NCBI GenBank assembly: GCA_046049865.1
Contig: JBJOQO010000003.1
Coordinates: 1 to 64,000 of the forward strand
Reading direction: 5' to 3'
From: JANPCX01 sp046049865
Lineage (GTDB): Bacteria; Pseudomonadota; Gammaproteobacteria; Burkholderiales; Burkholderiaceae_C
Length of the DNA: 64,000 nt
Made by a program: the position numbers and the translations under genes. This document shows, piece after piece, positions 62,541 to 64,000 of the stretch. Numbering within the stretch: position 1 is the stretch's first letter; each line of letters starts with the position of its first letter. The notes under the pieces were generated by a model, which made no database searches, had not been told where the DNA came from, and saw only the letters and a program-made list of their open reading frames with translations.

Positions 62541-63612
62541 ATGAAAAATATTTGTTCTGGCTGCGGCACGGAAAACCTGGAATCCGCCAATTTTTGCCAC
62601 CACTGTGGCAAATCCATGCAGGATCACGCTCTGGCCTTCCAGTCTTCAGCATGGCCAGAACTTGGCATCATCGCATCGGCTTCAGCAAAAGCCATCGATA
62701 CGGTGCACCAACCCGTGGCTGATTTGGTCGTGGACGAGTCCGGCCCGCCAGATGCTCCGACCCATCCCGAGCCCCAACCACCACTCGATTCGCTGCAGGT
62801 TTCAGCGGCGCTGCTGGCGGTCACCAAGGGCGTGCCCGAACGTTGGTCATTTGTTCCCATTGATGAAAACCCATCACCGGCGCCGCAGCTCGCACATCAG
62901 CCCAAGCCGTCGCTAGACCTGCCAGAGGAACCCCCGCCCCAAGCGGCGCGGGCGAAAGTCGAACTGCGGCAGGATGCGCCTCAAACTGCGCAAACTCCTT
63001 CCGAGATCGAGGCGGTAGATTCGAAGTTTGGTTGGCTTGAGACCGAGCTTCATGTCTGGGAGGATGAACGAAAAACTGCCGGTGATGTTGATCACCGCGG
63101 CAGCGGGTGCATGGTGGGTATTTGGGAGGGATGGTTCGACTGACGCCATGACGAACGAGGCGGGCGTGACTTCTGTGACTGCACCTGCGCCCGTGGTGGA
63201 CGCTGCGTCTGCTGCACCCACGTTAGAAATAACTTCGGCGCCACCTGTAGCAAGCGCAGTTGCGGCGGCTCCCAGTGCCACAAGCCAACCGGCTAAGGCA
63301 GCGAATAAAAAGTCGGTAAACAAGGAAAAACCCGCCGCGTCCGTTTCACCTGCGCCTGTTGAAACTGCGGCACCTGCGGCCCCACCTGCGTCGGTCACCA
63401 TTGCTCAGCCACCTCCTGCGGCAGTTGAGGTCGCACAGCCCAAGGGCCCGTCGAGTCCCAATGAGGCCTGCTCGAACCTCGGGCTATTCGCCCGTCAGGC
63501 TTGCATTGCTCAGCAATGCGAGAAAGCGGCATTCGCCCAACACGCCCAATGCCAGCGATTGCGCACGAGGCAACAAGACCAGGAACAGCAACGTCTGTAT
63601 GGGGGCTCTTAA
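62541..63612 (+). pseudogene. Zinc-ribbon membrane protein, frameshifted
   Basis: Two overlapping frames read best as one gene. Frame 1, starting at the ATG at 62541, has a zinc ribbon (C5, C8, C19, C22 in NICSGCGTEN and ANFCHHCGK). A long acidic Pro/Ala-rich linker follows, ending in ELHVWEDERK. Frame 2 continues LPVMLITAAAGAWWVFGR, a transmembrane helix, then a Pro/Ala/Val linker and a Cys-containing tail (NEACSNLGLFARQACIAQQC). The join is an A5 run at 63071-63075; one A fewer makes a continuous protein of about 355 residues. It is either natural disruption or an assembly error. Function unknown; such zinc-ribbon plus membrane-anchor proteins are often annotated as double-zinc-ribbon proteins. 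Confidence 0.65.
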
Positions 63613-63685
63613 AAGCTCTTTGCCTGCCTGACATGGCGATCTGACGGCCTGGAGTCCAACCTCCCCTTTGGGCATGTTGGACGAA

Positions 63686-63725
63686 GATGGCGACGACCAG
63701 TTGGCCGTGTAGGGCGATGGCCATG
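63686..63725 (-). repeat. Direct repeat copy 2: remnant of a 5'-nucleotidase gene start
   Basis: This 40-bp segment matches the nucleotidase start at 36 of 40 bases and would encode MAIALHGQLVVAI, compared with MPISLDGQLVVAI. The homology stops on both sides. The ORF that follows does not resemble a nucleotidase, so it is a relic or a recombination product. Confidence 0.8.
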
Positions 63726-63810
63726 GGACGGGGCTTCAAAAAGCGCATTTGACCCGATCCCTCGTCTTCTAAAGTTAGCGCAGGGTAAATTTCGGTTCAA
63801 TTCGGGCTGA

Positions 63811-63840
63811 AAAAACAAGGGGTGCCCTTAGGCACCCCTT
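63811..63840 (-). terminator. Rho-independent terminator for the minus-strand gene at the right edge
   Basis: Perfect 10-bp stem AAGGGGTGCC/GGCACCCCTT (63817-63826 and 63831-63840) with a 4-base loop. On the minus strand it is followed by GTTTTTTC. It lies 27 bases after the stop of the partial gene at the right edge. Confidence 0.9.
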
Positions 63841-63866
63841 CAATTCGCATCGAGCCAAAAAACGTC

Positions 63867-64000
63867 TTATTGCGGGATGGGAATCTCTCGCCAGTTCAAG
63901 CGACGTAGCGCCGGTGTGGGCAAAGGTTCTACACCGATGTTCTGGCAAGTTCCGTTGACAGTACACGCCAGTGGGCCAGCCGGATTGACGCCTGTTGAGA
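63867..64000 (-). CDS. C-terminal fragment of a minus-strand protein, 5' end outside the window
   Basis: The minus strand is open from the right edge to a TAA at 63867-63869, giving a 43-residue C-terminus that includes PLACTVNGTCQNIG, then PALRRLNWREIPIPQ. A terminator follows. The ending R-x-x-WRE resembles the tails of PilY1-type pilus tip proteins, but that is only an impression from a short fragment. It is too short for the usual ORF cut-off and needs the neighbouring sequence to identify. Confidence 0.6.
   Translation of the reverse strand, partial: STGVNPAGPLACTVNGTCQNIGVEPLPTPALRRLNWREIPIPQ

Overview
The window is chromosomal DNA from a betaproteobacterium of the order Burkholderiales, most likely Comamonadaceae. 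The evidence is the gene content and order: the divergent mrcA/pilMNOPQ block beside cyaY and lptM, a Lys/Ala-rich H1-like protein, accB-accC-prmA-DUF3426, a Bug-type tricarboxylate receptor and a Liv-type importer with acyl-CoA ligases. Family assignments come from reading motifs, not from database searches. No rRNA, tRNA, CRISPR array, prophage, transposase or plasmid function was seen. Layout: (1) 1-4.3 kb, class Ia ribonucleotide reductase nrdA (5' end outside the window) and nrdB, then a histone H1-like protein. (2) 4.4-15.7 kb, a long minus-strand run. In transcription order it is lptM, an RNB-domain ribonuclease, a TonB-like protein, aroE, mtgA, a conserved unknown, a TlpA-like thioredoxin, accB, accC, prmA, a DUF3426 zinc-ribbon protein and a PfkB kinase. 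(3) 15.7-26.2 kb, cyaY, the class A PBP mrcA, divergent pilMNOPQ, an Ig-like lipoprotein and a small unknown. (4) 26.3-39.8 kb, mostly single housekeeping genes: a DUF2520 protein, gcdH, DUF1415, an ScsB/DsbD-like disulfide reductase, a YdeP-like molybdoenzyme overlapping fdhD, htpG, an SrkA-type kinase, a DUF2726-like protein and a GNAT acetyltransferase. (5) 40-47.4 kb, rplM-rpsI, a coiled-coil membrane protein, a bactofilin, erpA, anmK, an M23 peptidase, tyrS and dtd. (6) 47.4-50.2 kb, a frameshifted amino-acid-type binding protein, a TauE/SafE permease and a frameshifted gamma-carbonic-anhydrase-like gene. (7) 50.2-61.4 kb, a minus-strand import and activation cluster: acyl-CoA ligase, livG, livH, livM, binding protein, livF, a 97-aa unknown, a PaaK-like ligase and a Bug receptor. 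A divergent Crp/Fnr regulator sits at its head. (8) 61.4-64 kb, a 5'-nucleotidase, a frameshifted zinc-ribbon membrane protein and the 3' end of a minus-strand gene. Functional links: nrdAB, accBC, rplM/rpsI, tyrS, prmA, aroE and erpA are core metabolism and translation. mtgA, mrcA, anmK, the M23 peptidase and bactofilin form an envelope and peptidoglycan theme. pilMNOPQ is the type IV pilus alignment and secretin complex. The 50-61 kb cluster looks dedicated to importing a carboxylic acid and activating it to a CoA thioester. The most unusual observations are two partial direct duplications of gene 5' ends that include the start codon (accC and the 5'-nucleotidase). Next are three genes each broken by one apparent extra A in an A run, and palindromic repeats in three intercistronic gaps of the liv cluster. 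I did not find a clearly new defence, mobile or biosynthetic system.
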